64,000 nucleotides of DNA from Zygnema cylindricum (GCA_037447655.1 JBBHKE010001546.1:80352-144351); one strand, 5' to 3'; positions 20,003 through 44,688 are shown, counted from the stretch's first letter. Notes: generated by a model from the letters alone, not told the origin. Numbers and translations are program-made.

Positions 20003-23000
20003 ATGAGAGCAGCTGCGTTGTCTATTAGTTTGCTCTCTCTCATAGGACTTTTCTGCAGCCATTTCCTCATCAGCAAACACAATACTAAGAGAGAAGAAGA
20101 GTTAACCCTTTCACATTCCTTTTTTGAAGGTATAGTTTTGATCTGTAGACCAGAAAGGTTGCCAAAGTTGCTGGTTTGGTTAGGGTTTCGGTTTCATTCT
20201 CATTTCTTTATATGTGCTTATTTGCGTATAATTAGATTCAGCTAGATTCAGTTAAGATTCAGTCAACATTCAGTTAAGATTCAGTTGAAATTCAATATTG
20301 TTCAGTTAAGATGCAGTTAAAGATTCATTCAAATTACAAATTTGATCAAATTTTTGTTTTCTAACAATTACTGCTCTTTCCTGACAGCAATTGTAAGTCA
20401 CCTGGAGACCGTGGTTTCAGATTTTAAATGGTATTTAATAATTGTTGGTTGAGGTGTCATTATGAAATGAAAAACACTGATATATAATGAATATCTTTGC
20501 TAATGTGTTTAAAGTTAAGGCAAGAATGTTAAGAAACTCCATATTTCAATAGTGTGAAATCGCGTGGGAACTCTATATCTGGTTAACCCTTATTGTACCC
20601 ATTATTATGCATATTATAAGAGTTTTTCAGGTATATTACACGTATAGTATGGGGTTACAACATAGTGGTTCCATACCTTTTGCAGATTAAAACTTAATTA
20701 AAATCAAGAATAGAATTGCAGCAATCATAATCACAGTAATGATTGAGGTCGATGACAAAAAAACCAAAAAACTTTTTTTTTTTTGTGAAACTTATTTTGC
20801 AGGTCACCAAGCGCTGATAAATGAATTTCCGCAAATAACAAGAGGGGCACATGGAGAGGTATTATACGACAAGAAGAAAGGTTACTTGGATGTACGGGAA
20901 TCCCTACCAAGGTCGATGATAGAAAATAGAGAGACTCATGTATCGCTAAACGAACCATTATTTACGGCTGAGCAGGAGGAGAAGTATGCATATGCTTTGA
21001 AATCTTTTTCAGCGATGACAGATTCTTCGGGTACGAAACTTCCTTTGAAAGTTGCCAAATTGTTGTCTCGAATGACAGCTTTTGGTCTTCAAACTCCCAA
21101 AGATCCGTGGCTGTGTTCTGAGAATAGGCCAGACTGGCTTGGAGCGAAACGGGTTTCAAGTCGCCCTCCACTTCCTCAAAACAGGTATAATTTTTGTTTG
21201 ATTTCCATTTTTTTGTTCAAGTTGGGTCCATTTTTTGTTTACTTATGGTTTCCATTTTTTTTTTGTCTAGTAGTTGCACAAAATAGGTGAAGATGAAAAG
21301 GTAAGGTTTTGAGTTTTGGAGGATAACCATTCATTTAACTGTCTTATGTCGTGATTTTTATTGTTGAAACTTTATTTGATTTATGTAGAAACTTTCTTGA
21401 TAGTTTGGTTTGGACCAATTTATATCCAGGTTGAATGTTGCCAATTTTAATAAATTTTTAGTTTAATCGACAACTTAATTTTCCAATTTAATTGCTTGGA
21501 AAGTCGCTTTTGACTTAACAAAAAAGAACGCGGTTTGTTGTCTTTTCTTTTCTTTCGGTGAGCTAGTTGATTAATCTTGCGTAGGTTAACTTTCTGAATC
21601 GATTACTTTGTTTCCCCTTGGCTTATGGATTTCTACTTCTGTGCTTTATTTTTGTTACTTGTTTTAAGTTCCTTCCATTTCGGTCGATTGCAGTACTCGA
21701 GCAAATGGACGGGCAGTGTTTCGAGATAGTACCGTCGATTTTAAGGACTGCTCATTATTTTTTGAGGCTTTGAGAGTGACTTCACCATATGATAAAGTTA
21801 TCGCTCCTTTAAAATCAAAAAATCATTCAGCGCTCCCGCAACCCTGCAAGATTGCTTTTCTTTTTCTTACTCGTGGTCCAATGCCATTCAGCCCTGTATG
21901 GCAACGTTTTTTCAAAGGCAAAGAGGGAAAATATTCCATATATGTGCACACCAGTCCAAAGTTCCATTTTAATGAGGTTCACGCACCCTTTTATGGTTGT
22001 CAAATTCGAAGCCGAATGGTCTATTGGGGAACTATTAGTGTTGTGGATGCATTCAAGGTGAGTGGATTTATTCTCCCCTTTCCCCTTCCCTCTCCCCTCT
22101 CTCCTCTCTTGTCTCTCCTCTCCTCTCTCTCCACAATTGAATAGAGAAAAAGTTGATTATGTCCTACAAAAAGCAGTTTACAGGGATAGGAACATCTAGG
22201 AGTCTATACAATTGCAATATCGAGAAAACTTCTACATCAGTTGATGGTGGAAATTTTCTGAATGGCTGCCGATAAACATCAGATTTTTGTCTTGCTGAGG
22301 TGTTTTCAACAGGCTTAAGAACAGACCTGACATAAGGATTGTGAGGCTCTTCCTTGTTTACTAATGTCAATCTGATAGAAGACCCGGCAGTTCAATTTCG
22401 GAAACATGTGAAGAAATAATTCAGGCACTGCTATTAGAGCTAATAACTCTACTTAGAGTGCGTTTCTTTTGACCCAAAATCATAACATTAACAACACTAG
22501 TAGTTAACTGGCTCTAAGGAGCCACGTGGCAAAACATAATCTAGGGTAGAATCGCTGTCCATTGCATTTGTCTGGGTTGTTCGCCTGATTTTGTGATATT
22601 CATTGTCAAAACAAAAGAAATAGAAAAGAAAAAAAGAGAAAGAAAGGAACGATTTCAGTGTGGTTCCTTAGGCATGTCCAAGCAAGACTGGGAGAGTTCG
22701 AAAGGACATCAGAGAATAGATAATGACAGAAACTGAAGCCCAGAACTTCGAAACTTGACCTATTTATGTTAGTCTTTTCTATGTGCACTTGTGTCCTCCA
22801 TCTTTGTAGACAGAATTTTACCATTCCTGTAAGCCCAGAAAAGAACTCCCAGCTGAACGTTTGAGTTCCTTATTTGTTAAAGTTTCAGTACGATCTTCCT
22901 AAACTATATTCCCTCTGATTTCCATAAAAAAAACCAACATCTCTCAACCTTTTTCTTTCCGTTTGAAACAGTCCTGTTATGAAGGACCTTACGATGTTGT

Positions 23001-24068
23001 GTGGAAATTGACTTTTTTTTCGTTTTTCCTGTTTTCCTCCGATGACAGCGACTCCTTGCAAATGCGCTTCTTGATCCTTATAACGCACGGTTTGTTTTTC
23101 TAAGCGAGAGCGATATTCCTATTCGAAGCTTCAACTTTATTTACAAATATTTGCTGAAATCTTCTGCGAGCTTTACCGGTGGTCCACACAAAACCATCAG
23201 AGAGCCACAGTTGGGAGTTTCTGTGATTGGTCGACGAACAATGTCAAAATGGAGACATGGAGAAGCATGGAGTGAACTTTCGAGAAAGTAAGTTGTAACA
23301 ACCATATCCTCTAAATTTGATAATAGAACACAACATATTTACAACACTCAGTTACCTTTCCTCGTTTTTACACCATATTCAAGTTAACAGCCTTGGAAAC
23401 CGCGCAGTTGAATTGCTAATTTTTGGTTTCTCGAGATGTTGTTTAACATGTTGGAACGCCAGTACAAGTTGAGACATGTAAAGGCAAATTTTAGAGGTAT
23501 TCATGCGTTAGGGAACATTCTTGGAGTGAAAAGCCATGTTACTTGTGAAAATGCTGAACTGATAGTGGCAAAAACAAACAAATTTCACTGCTTTTCACAA
23601 GACGATTTTTTTGTATGGGAGTCTTTGTCAGTAACTAAGCTACGCTCTTAGGAAATTTGTGTTTCCAGACATGCTCGTATGCTCGTGGAGGACTGGGAAT
23701 ACTTTCAAAAAGGGATTGAATACTGCCGGAAAACGCATTCGAATACATGTGTACTGGACGAAAATCTTCTCCAAACCATTCTGTTCATAAAGGACGCGAA
23801 ACATGTTGCAAACCGTACCGTGATGAGTACGGACTGGAAAAAACAAGGAGCTCATCCGAGGCTATACAATGTGGAGGACGTGACAGGAGAGCTCATTGTT
23901 GGTCTCCAAAACGAGGGTGTTGATGTGAAACATCGGAATATTAACGTGAACCAGACGAAATGTTATTACAATGGGAAAGATTCGGTATGTTGGTTGTTTG
24001 CGAGGAAATTTTCCCGTACGTCGTTGAAAAGTATATTACAGCTTCCCAAAGAGTTGTTGGGATACTAG
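20003..24068 (+). CDS. GT14-family (BC10/DUF266, Branch domain) type II Golgi glycosyltransferase
   Basis: Five exons, 20003-20129, 20803-21184, 21694-22057, 23049-23287 and 23669-24068, give 503 codons with every phase kept and a TAG stop. Residues about 3-24 are a hydrophobic signal anchor, as in type II Golgi enzymes. A stem region of about 190 residues follows, then the Branch domain: [20 protein letters not shown] (222-), [39 protein letters not shown] (about 306-316), [12 protein letters not shown] (398-) and [11 protein letters not shown] (about 424-434). These are the hallmarks of plant core-2/I-branching-like proteins such as rice BC10, which affect wall and arabinogalactan glycans; the donor and acceptor of this protein are unknown. 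The first exon is chosen because its GAAG end joins GTCACC in phase to a strong acceptor and adds a membrane anchor. AATAAA lies near 24177. Confidence 0.88.
20222..20335 (+). repeat. AAGATTCAGTT minisatellite in GT14 intron 1
   Basis: About eight loose copies of an 11-bp unit near AAGATTCAGTT in the first GT14 intron. No evident function. Confidence 0.6.
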
Positions 24069-24516
24069 TGGCGGAGAAGAAGTGAGCCAAAACAAGCTAA
24101 AAATAAAGAAAGTGAGCCAATTTTACCCCCAATTTGCCGGAGTCATTGCTCATCGTCAGACTGCTATTTCAGTCTGAATAAAAAGTTGATCGCAAAATTA
24201 ATTTTATTCGTCCATCCATTTTTTTTCTTTGGCTATCACTTTCTGCCTATTTCTGTCAAAGGAGTCTCGCGAAGCATTTATTTGAAACCGAAGGACTGGT
24301 TCATTTCAAAGATTCCCGTGATATCTCTCCATTTAACTATTTCATTTTTGAGCTTTTCTCTGTGAAGGAGAATCGCAAAAACTGGTTTACAGGTTTTGCC
24401 GCAAAAATTTTATTATGGATCTCGTCAACATCCCTCGAGGGTGTTAGGTTTACAGCAAAGTTTAAAGTGTTTTAAAGTGTTAGAACTGCTAAATACAGTG
24501 TCTATATAAATAAAGC

Positions 24517-24635
<119 letters not shown>

Positions 24636-25018
24636 NNNNNNNNNNNNNNNNNNNNNNNNNNNNNNNNNNNNNNNNNNNNNNNNNNNNNNNNNNNNNNNNN
24701 NNNNNNNNNNNNNNNNNNNNNNNNNNNNNNNNNNNNNNNNNNNNNNNNNNNNNNNNNNNNNNNNNNNNNNNNNNNNNNNNNNNNNNNNNNNNNNNNNNNN
24801 NNNNNNNNNNNNNNNNNNNNNNNNNNNNNNNNNNNNNNNNNNNNNNNNNNNNNNNNNNNNNNNNNNNNNNNNNNNNNNNNNNNNNNNNNNNNNNNNNNNN
24901 NNNNNNNNNNNNNNNNNNNNNNNNNNNNNNNNNNNNNNNNNNNNNNNNNNNNNNNNNNNNNNNNNNNNNNNNNNNNNNNNNNNNNNNNNNNNNNNNNNNN
25001 NNNNNNNNNNNNNNNNNN
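24636..25018. other. Assembly gap (383 N)
   Basis: Run of N between a CT microsatellite and a G-rich segment. Frames crossing it are not real. The true gap length cannot be judged from the sequence. Confidence 0.99.
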
Positions 25019-25443
25019 TTACAAACAGAATGATCATCGGAACAATCAAAAACAGAATAATCCTGGCTCCCTGTATTTAACACCGGGGGAGGGAGGGGTG
25101 GAGGGTTGAGGGAGGGAGGGTTGAGGGGGGGGGAGGGAGGGAGGGAGGCACTATTGGTACTAATGTTTTTCTCGCCTATTTCAACATTTTTTCCTCCGTG
25201 CACACCTGTGATATTGTTGAGGGGGAGAGGGAGAGGGAGAGGGAGAGGGAGATTACCTGTGGAATGTAAGATTTTCACCTTCCAATTGGCGGTCTTTAAT
25301 CGAAAATTGCACGTGTGTACTGAGAAAAGACCTCTCAAGATTCTAAACCTGCACCCCCCGTCTACTACTTAATAGCCGCATGGCGCACTTGCCTTCCAAG
25401 GATGGAAGATATCATGGCCACAATTTATGTCCCTCGGTCCTAA

Positions 25444-25695
25444 TAAGACAAAAACTAACAAGGCTACTAGTAAGACAAACATTAGAAAGGCTACAACTAA
25501 TAAGGTTTTTTAAGACAAAAACTAATGAGGTTAAAACCACTGAGACAAAAATTAATGAGGTTAAAACTAAAGAGAAAAACGAATGAGGTTAAAACTAATG
25601 AGTCAAAAACTAATGAGGTTAAAACTAATGAGACAAAAAATGATGAGGTTAAATTTAATAAGACCAAAAAAACTAATGAGGTTAAAACTAAGGCC
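25444..25695 (+). repeat. ACTAATGAGGTTAAAACTAA-type minisatellite
   Basis: A dozen copies of a composite 20-22 bp unit alternating AATGAGGTTAAAACT and AATGAGACAAAAACT. It gives long open frames in all three + frames (NEVKTNE and MRLKLMR repeats) that are not genes. Upstream, 25080-25250 is G-rich (GGGAGGGA, GGGAGA units) with a fragment of MITE-like sequence at about 25150-25320. Confidence 0.8.
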
Positions 25696-25861
25696 ATTAC
25701 ACTGTGACGAGGAAAGATGTTTGGGTATTTTCGATTTCCTTGCCATCCTTTTGTATTTTCGTCGGTTTTGCCTTGATTTCCTTTTTGTTTATTCCCTTTT
25801 TGTTTAATCCCTTGTCATGTGGTTCTTTCAGTTTTAGAAATGCTACTTCATTTTGTTCCTA

Positions 25862-26145
25862 TGAGATGGTTTACCATCGCGCTTTTTAATAAAGTCGCCC
25901 CCCCCGATAACATACCAGGGAAGGTGAAGAGATCTACATCTGAGGGTTTTGTGATGGTTTTGGCATTGCCGCCCCTTTTTGTTCCCATGGACTCGGATGG
26001 TTTACCATTGCACTTGTTAATAAAGTTTGGTTACTTTAGTACTGGAAATGTTGTATGCATATACACTCGCTTAAAAAAAAATATAAAAAAATACCGACTT
26101 CATTATAAAGCGCGATGGTAAACCATCTAAGTCCTATGGGAACAA
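25862..26145. repeat. Orphan copies of LINE-like 3' terminal module
   Basis: Two direct copies (near 25862 and 25985) and one inverted copy (near 26098-26145) of a module containing GATGGTTTACCATCGCGCTT followed by TTTTAATAAAGT. Further copies lie at about 14478, 26832, 27329, 49735 and 61668. The module ends in AATAAAGT and lies downstream of the reverse-transcriptase-tail frame at 26115, so it is best read as the 3' end of a retroelement. Confidence 0.6.
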
Positions 26146-26872
26146 AAGAGGTAGCGATGCTAAAACTGAAAACTACAGTTTCTCACATTATTCCCTCGCG
26201 CCGGATCGATGTTGTTTTGCTCGATGGTGCCCGTCGCATTTTTGGTGGTATTGTTTTGGCGAACCCTACTTCGGCTATAGTCGTTGGTCAGGCGGTTCGA
26301 CATGTTGGGGTGGCGGCTCGTGATGCCGCTAAGGCGAAGGAGCGTGATGCACACCGGGACCCTATGGATGACTTTATTCCGATGGCGGTCGAGATCTTTG
26401 GTTGTTTGGGTGTTGCGTTGGACGAGTTTCTCCGTACTTGTGCTCGACGTGCTTTCGAGCACCGAGGACCTGGGAGCCCTCCTCCTTCGGTCCTTACTTC
26501 TTTTTATCGTCAGCGGTTATCTGTGGCTTTACAGCGAGTGCAGGCTTCTATTCTCCTTCGATCGACTATCGCGGTTATGGATCGTCAACGGGTTCTGGAA
26601 CTCCCTCAATGTGCTCCCCCGGGCTAGGGGGACTTAAGGGGTTGCTTTTCGTAGATACTTAATTGAGATGGGGTTGGGGTTGTAGTTTTGGTTTAATGAG
26701 TTGCCGTGCTTTTCATTCTGAGTTTGGGTGCTTTTATTCTACTTGCCATTTTTATGTGTTCACGTTGCTTTCTTTGTTTTTTATTCCCCTGCTTGCAGTT
26801 TTTCAGTTTTGGCCATGCCACCCCTTTTGTACCCCAGACTCAGATGGTTTACCATCGTGCTTTTTAATTTAT
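26115..26872 (+). mobile_element. 5'-truncated LINE-like retroelement 3' end, + orientation
   Basis: The frame 26115-26627 (170 codons) has the tail domain found after reverse transcriptase in many plant retroelement polyproteins: RIDVVLLDGARR, then DFIPMAVEIFGCLG, DEFLRTCARRA and FYRQRLSVALQRVQAS. It is followed by about 240 bp of non-coding sequence ending in the GGTTTACCATCG module near 26842. Only the 3' end is present, as expected of target-primed integration with 5' truncation. I recognise this tail from memory of unnamed plant retroelement proteins, not a named family. Confidence 0.55.
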
Positions 26873-26879
26873 CCTGTGC

Positions 26880-27605
26880 GATTCTCATAAGCATAGCATA
26901 AGCAACGAACACACGGAAGAAGTACAAGTAAAACAAAGACACCCAAGAAGCAACAAACACTTTAGGAAAGACCCAACAGAAGTGAGAAAACAAAAACTAC
27001 CCAACCAAACCCCAACATAACTAAAAATCTACGATAAGCAGCCGCGTAAGTCTGCAGACCTTAGAGGCCGGAACACGTCGACGATCCGTAACTGCAGTAA
27101 ACGATCGAAGTAGGATAGAAGCTTGCGCGCGTTGTAAACCCACATATAAACGTTGACGAAAAAAAGAAGTAAGGGCCGAAGCAAGAGGGCTCCAAGGTCC
27201 CCCAGCTCGCGAACGATCGCCGACCACAAGCACAAAGAAACTCGTCCAGGGTGTCTTTGTTTTACCTGTCCTTTTTTTGTATGTTACATGTAGTTTTTCG
27301 ATTTAGCTTTGCTGCCCCTTTCAGTTCCCACGGGCTCAGATGGTTTACCATTGCAAATTTTAATAAAGTCAGCCTGTTTTGCATAAAAACCAAATATCTC
27401 GACCACCATCGGAAATAAGCCATCCATAGCATCTCAGTGGGCATAATCACACTTCTTAGCTGCGCCATGAGCGACCACTCCAGCATGCCAAGCCGCTTGA
27501 TTGACAACCGTATCTGAGGTAAGATTTCCCAAAACAATGTCACCAAATATGCGACGTGCACCATCAAGTAATACAATATCAATTTAACGCGAATTAATAA
27601 TATTG
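26880..27605 (-). mobile_element. Second LINE-like 3' end, - orientation, broken
   Basis: Read on the minus strand, 27600-27370 gives a frameshifted version of the same domain start (IDIVLLDGARRIFGDIVLG, then PMVVEIFG), and 27235-27021 gives its end (FFRQRLYVGLQRAQAS). An unrelated-looking segment with another copy of the 3' terminal module lies between, at about 27240-27365. With the copy at 26115 it forms an inverted pair. It encodes no intact protein. Confidence 0.55.
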
Positions 27606-28486
27606 GAAACCTCCCGAAGAACAGAAAATTCACCCTCGACCCCTCCACGGCCCTTATAAGGAAATCAGCGCACGGAAAAAAGTACACACAGGCTGGAAAC
27701 ATGCAATGGGTTTTTTTTTTGGTACTCTGCGCACAAAAATTGTAAAAAACTTCCGACACGTGTGACAGCATTTGCCTATAAAGCACACTCTTGAGTCCGG
27801 TTTGTCCTCCCCAAGTCATTTCCGAAACTTTTGCTCCATAGTGTTTTAGGATTTCTGAATTTTTTCATAGTTTTTGTTACTTTTTATCGGAGAGATTTTT
27901 TTCATGTACCTCTTGTTTTAAAAATTGGAAGCAATATACACTATCAATGTGAAACTCTGGCATATGCAATTAGTGTTGACCAACCTCATATGATCAAGAA
28001 ACAACTGACCTAAACTTTTCAGCAATACTGAGAGAAAGAGAGAGAATGGGAGAGAGGTCATTTTTGCATTCTGGATTATAACAACAATCGGCAACAACAA
28101 TCCACCAATTTTCTCCACATCGACACCATAAAGCGCTCACAAAGTCGATAAAAAAAAGGGAGAAAAAAAACAAAAACAATAAGAAATAGTCATTCAACAA
28201 GAGAAGCTACAATCGTGAAAACTTTTCCCATTTGACAGTCCAGAAATTTTAACAAATTTTAAGGAAATTTTGACAAATTTCGACAAATTTCGACGAGGAG
28301 ATTAAAAGAAAAAGAGGCACAAAAAGTTTCCCTAAGACAAAGGAGACCAAAATGATACATGTGATTTTGGTGCTTACAAACCATTAGAGAAAAAAATCAA
28401 AACAATAGCTCAACCAATGACATTTTCCTACTAAACAATGTTGTCTATTTTAACAATTTTGTCTACTGTAACAATTTTGTCTATTC

Positions 28487-40115
<11,629 letters not shown>

Positions 40116-42047
40116 TATGGTAGTTTTGCCACCAGGTGCTACAAGTTCCTTACAACGTCCAGAATTTCGTAATTTCGTAGTTTTGCAACTTCGCAATTTT
40201 AATAAGTTTGTTAATCGAATCACGGATGCAGAGAAGAATATAATAACAAAGAGCAGTTACTTAAACCTGTATTCCCAACCACGCACCACTTCTTTCAATA
40301 CTTGTTCAATTGTTCAATTGATTCTCTGCTAATATAGGTTCAGACATTCCATTAACGAGACAATAATTGAACATAATAGCAGAATATAGAAAATAATAAC
40401 AGCAGTCACCTAAACCTGTATTCACAATCACGCTCCATTTCTTTCATTATCTGTTATAATGTTCGGTTGACTCTCCACCAATATATGTTCAGAAATTCCA
40501 TTAACAATGCAACCTTAGGTTCCCCAACGGCATCCAAGTGTAATCATTAAGTTGTACATACAGTCAAAGAACCAAACTCAGTATATTGCGCTTTAACCAT
40601 AATAATAATAGAGTGGAAAAGAAACACCATTTTCCATGAGCCCAGATTTTCCAAATCTTCCCAAAAGCCTGTGAGACTTGTCAAAAAGTGCACGTGAATG
40701 TTTCTCCACGACAATAACCTCCAGCCCCTCTTTTAATCCCGTGAAAACGGGAAGGCCTGGGGGAAAGAAAGTAAAGGAAAAAAAAAAACGAACCTCTAGA
40801 AGCTATCACCTCAGTATCGCTTTGTCAAAACGACCTGCCAAATTGCCACAATGTTCCCAGCAACAGAACCAATAATTTAGACATACAGAATTGGGTTGCT
40901 CAATTGAATTATATTAGGTGTATATTATAGGATAAAATAATATACAATGTAATAAATAATAAAATATATTAGGTGTGTACATTTGTTCAAGGCAAGTCAA
41001 TGCTCGAACCGGAAAGACATCAGCCATCGACAAACAAAGTCAGAAACTCCAAAATCTCGCAAGACGAAAGTGAACAGTAAAGGATCGCCAGAAAATTGGT
41101 TAGCAGTTCCAAACCACAAAGAATACTTCACAACATGAGTGGGTTTCCAGAAACAGAAGCTAGGGAACTTCACTACTTCATTGAAAGCATAGATATGTCA
41201 ACTGCAAGAAATCACCAATTACTGCAAGAAGTACAGCAAATTTCCCAATTAGCACAGCGGAACCTTATATGAGTAGAACAGGATGGTTCATGTGTCTCCG
41301 TGTCTCCGTTTTACCAATTCATACAGTCCCTCAGCTCTCCTCAATTTTCATTCCAGAAACATCACAAATGTATGTAAATGGGGTAAAACAACTAAACGAC
41401 TAAACAACTAAATTTATACAAAACGTAAACATCATCAGGCAACCATATCAAACACTTTAATTTCCTGAGTTATGTGTTAAGTAAAGAAGAAAGTAAGCCT
41501 TCGAACTATCACGACCTGAATGCAACCAAAGTTTTTTTCTTGTCATGAAACTGTTTAGTCCCCTCTAGGCTTACATTTACTCTGTACAAAAATTTTGGTT
41601 ATAGCAAGGTGGGAAATCCTTCTGATTTTCACAGCAAGTGGTACATCAAACCTCTCACAGAACTTAAAATGGTCTACCAATTTCTTGTAATAAATTAAAA
41701 GATAACCAAATTAAAATAAAGTGTTGTGATTAAATGGCTTTGACCAACAATCATAAGACACTAAACAGCAACAAAACAACCCATATAAACGTGTTTTAAG
41801 CAGCTTTACATTTCAGACTGCAATGAGTAAAAGACAAAGAGATAAAAACGTGTAAAGTAAAAGACAGCGTGACATGCATTAGGTAAAGCAAAAGGTAAGA
41901 ACGATAAGCATGACCTAAGTAAAAGACAAAAGCTATAGCAACAAGTGAAATAAAAAACGAACACGATATATAACGAGCAGAGGTTTGAGAGGCAATGGAA
42001 TTAATTTCTCAACGCTTTGCCTAACAGGTTATATCAGGCAAGCCCAC
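40116..42047. other. Region between EMC1 and the small membrane-protein gene, no gene seen
   Basis: The stretch just above 40115 should contain the EMC1 5' UTR and promoter; two related blocks with AATAATAACAGC and TATTCACAATCAC (or variants) at 40230-40330 and 40370-40480 are a local duplication. No coding frame with recognisable content was found; the rest is AT-rich. Confidence 0.45.
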
Positions 42048-42200
42048 CTACGTCTGCTTCCCAAATGACACGGGAGTAGGTGCTTTCTTTGTGCGAAACA
42101 TCATGTAACCCAAAGGCAATACAACTCCCACCATCATAATAACGGCTCCAATGATATATCGGACGGGTCCTGGGGGCTCCAGCTCCAACAAATGCCGAGC
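42048..42200 (-). CDS. Last exon of a small conserved single-pass membrane protein
   Basis: After an acceptor TTTTGCAG the exon reads ARHLLELEPPGPVRYIIGAV, then IMMVGVVLPLGYMMFRTKKA, PTPVSFGKQT and TAG: 50 residues with one hydrophobic helix (about residues 16-34) followed by a basic RTKK stretch. I recall small uncharacterised plant proteins of about 60-70 residues that begin M-ARHLLE-PPGPVRY, which would mean the preceding exon contributes little more than the ATG. That first exon was not located; an ATG directly before a GT donor upstream on the minus strand is needed. Topology suggests a cytosolic or organelle membrane protein; the function is unknown to me. Confidence 0.7.
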   Translation of the reverse strand, partial: ARHLLELEPPGPVRYIIGAVIMMVGVVLPLGYMMFRTKKAPTPVSFGKQT

Positions 42201-42297
42201 CTGCAAAAGAATTAAGGCTGTATTCAATGAGCAATATAAGAAAACAAACTATCTTACATATTAACTCCGACTTATTCCCAAAGTCTTTAATGGCTGA

Positions 42298-42518
42298 CAC
42301 CGTGAATCGCCATTAGCGTTAGTAACACTAATACAGTGCAGCTTTTTTTCTGGCCCCTCAACATAAAAGTACGTTAACAACAATATCTTTTACTTCAGAA
42401 CAGTAACTTAGTAAGCGGTCTCAAATCGTCATTCATGTGGCTCAGACCGAAATTAGAATTAGTAACAATAAATTAAACCCCATGCTACATATTTCTCAAC
42501 ACACAACGATTCATGGTG
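42298..42518. mobile_element. CACCG-family MITE, 221 bp
   Basis: Starts CACCGTGAATCGCCATTAGC and ends ACGATTCATGGTG followed by TA. It lies about 100 bp upstream of the small membrane-protein exon, inside its intron if that gene model is right. Confidence 0.75.
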
Positions 42519-43369
42519 TACATAAGAGCCATCCCAACAAACTATGCATAAATAGGGTCTAAAAGAGCTGAACTTTTTCTAAATTGATACACATCAATTT
42601 GCTCTACAACAACATAAAACTGCCCGCCAATAGAAAGCTATGAACCTGTACCTTATGTAAATAATACAGTTCAAATAATCATATACGCAGTTCAAATTTC
42701 TTTCAGACTCGTCTCCAAATGTTCAATATTCAACACAAAAATAATAAATATTCAACTGGCTTCAAGTTGAAGAGGGTAGCTGTAAAGGCATCAAGCTTTA
42801 CTGTTGAGTGAGACAATTATACAATTGCATAAAGTTTTGCCATGAAACCATAAAAAGCAAATGCAAAAATGAGAAAAATGTCGTATAGATGGGTTAATGG
42901 TCGGGTTACCATCAGCCCATCTACAAGACCACTCCAAAACAAAAAAAAAAGGCTTACAAGTCTGAAGATAAGTCTAGATATTGTCTAAATAGATTGATAA
43001 GTCTAGACATTGTCATTTACACAATTGCCGTATGCCTTCCCCTCCTTACACCCCCAGCTAAAGTTTTAGGGTTTCTAGGCGGGTTTTAAAGGGTTAAAGG
43101 GTTTTAAGGGTTTTAAGAGTTTTTAGGGGTTTAAAGTTATGAGATTTTCCAGGGTTCTAGTGTTTTCAGGGTAAGGCATATAGACGGCTATTCCATCAGG
43201 AAGGAAACACCAGTAGAAGTAAATAATGAAATGAAAGAATTGACCCCAAACTGACCAAATTTATCTTATTTCCATAATGTCCACCCCCTCAGGCTGAAAA
43301 AATTAACAACAGGGGTCAATCCGATATAGAAATGTTTTTGCATGTGTCAACAACGGTCAGGATGTAATA

Positions 43370-43402
<33 letters not shown>

Positions 43403-44166
43403 TATATACACACACATATATATTTAACTGCAAATGTATATATAATATATATGAATACATATACATATATATATATGTAAATGCATATGTATATATATGT
43501 AAATAGATATGTACATAGAAATATATACACATGCGCAGATATTATTATATTAGTATATTATTGTATTAGTATATTATTGTATTATTATATTATTATACTA
43601 TTATATTATTATACTATTATATTGTTATACTATTATATTATTATATTATTATATTATTAAATATAATAGCATACATATGTAAATTATATATGTATGCCTA
43701 TTATAGATACGTAGAATTAAATGTAAATGTACATATATGCGCATATATATAGCGGCTTCGAGAAACTTTGATGCCTGTTCCCACTGAGTTCATTTTCTTA
43801 CAGAATGTGCCTTTATAAAAGTTTTAACCCCTGTAAATATTACGCTTAACCAGACCATTTTCTAGCAAATGGAAAATAGTTCAAGGGAGTGGCACAATAG
43901 GGTAGCTTCAGTCCTAACAAAAGTTATGCTAATAATAACTTTGAACTCTATTTGAAACAAACAACTGAAAAATAAAACGCTGAAAAATCCGCTCAAGTTC
44001 ATGGAGCGAAACATAAACAAAAAAAAAGCAGTTTTTTCATGTTCAACATAAAAAAAATATCGTAAGCTCTACCATTCTAAGGACAATATGTATTTACAAC
44101 GCGACTGATTCATATGTATGAATTCAAAAAAGAAATCTTCGCTTTAACTTAAAAGGATATACACTA
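42519..44166. repeat. AT-rich tract with (TA)n and TTATTATA microsatellites
   Basis: The tract 43366-43760 is a compound microsatellite of TA, TATG and TTATTATA units. A telomere-like run of TTTTAGGGTTT and TTTTAAGGG words is at 43060-43160, too irregular to be an interstitial telomere array. No gene is seen. Confidence 0.7.
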
Positions 44167-44380
44167 CACAGTGAATTGCGGTAAGAGTTAATAACACTAC
44201 ATCCTTGCCCCTAAATTCTTTTCTTTGAACCTAAAACAGTACTAATAACACCAATCGTTTTTTTCTTAACCCTAACTCTTTAAACGGTTCACAATCAGCC
44301 ACGTTGCTCGAATTAAAATTGATAACACTAACATAAACCCCGCACCAATAATTTGTTTACTGTAATAATGATTCATGGTG
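44167..44380. mobile_element. CACCG-family MITE, 214 bp
   Basis: Ends CACAGTGAATTGCGGTAAGA and AATAATGATTCATGGTG are inverted, flanked by TA on both sides. Internal CGGTTCACAATCAGCCACGT matches other short copies. Non-coding. Confidence 0.75.
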
Positions 44381-44688
44381 TAGTTCCTTTGCTTAGGTTG
44401 ACACAAAAATAGGCACCAAACAAAATGACTAACATTATCAGTGCCATTCACAAATTCACTAGTATACATTGCAAAAATGGAAATGTTGTTGTTTAAATTT
44501 TATTTTTTTTCTGCACAGCTGTCTGATATTCATTGCAGACCACCTATGGAAGATAGGAATCTTGCCTTTCCATGAAATTGATAATCCGATAAGTGTACAA
44601 AAGAAAATAGAGTTCTAAGAAAAAAAACACTAACACTTATAGCGATACAGTACTGAAACACAATCTGAAGTTAGTGTGGATCAAACTA

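Noticed and set aside
26160-26462. 100-codon minus-strand frame
   Set aside because: Shadow of the LINE-like tail domain on the + strand.
43060-43165. Interstitial telomere array (TTTAGGG-like words), also near 2370, 12100, 33780 and 63500
   Set aside because: Words are irregular in length and sequence with no tandem heptamer run; probably AT-rich decay of CCCTAAA-like intron repeats.
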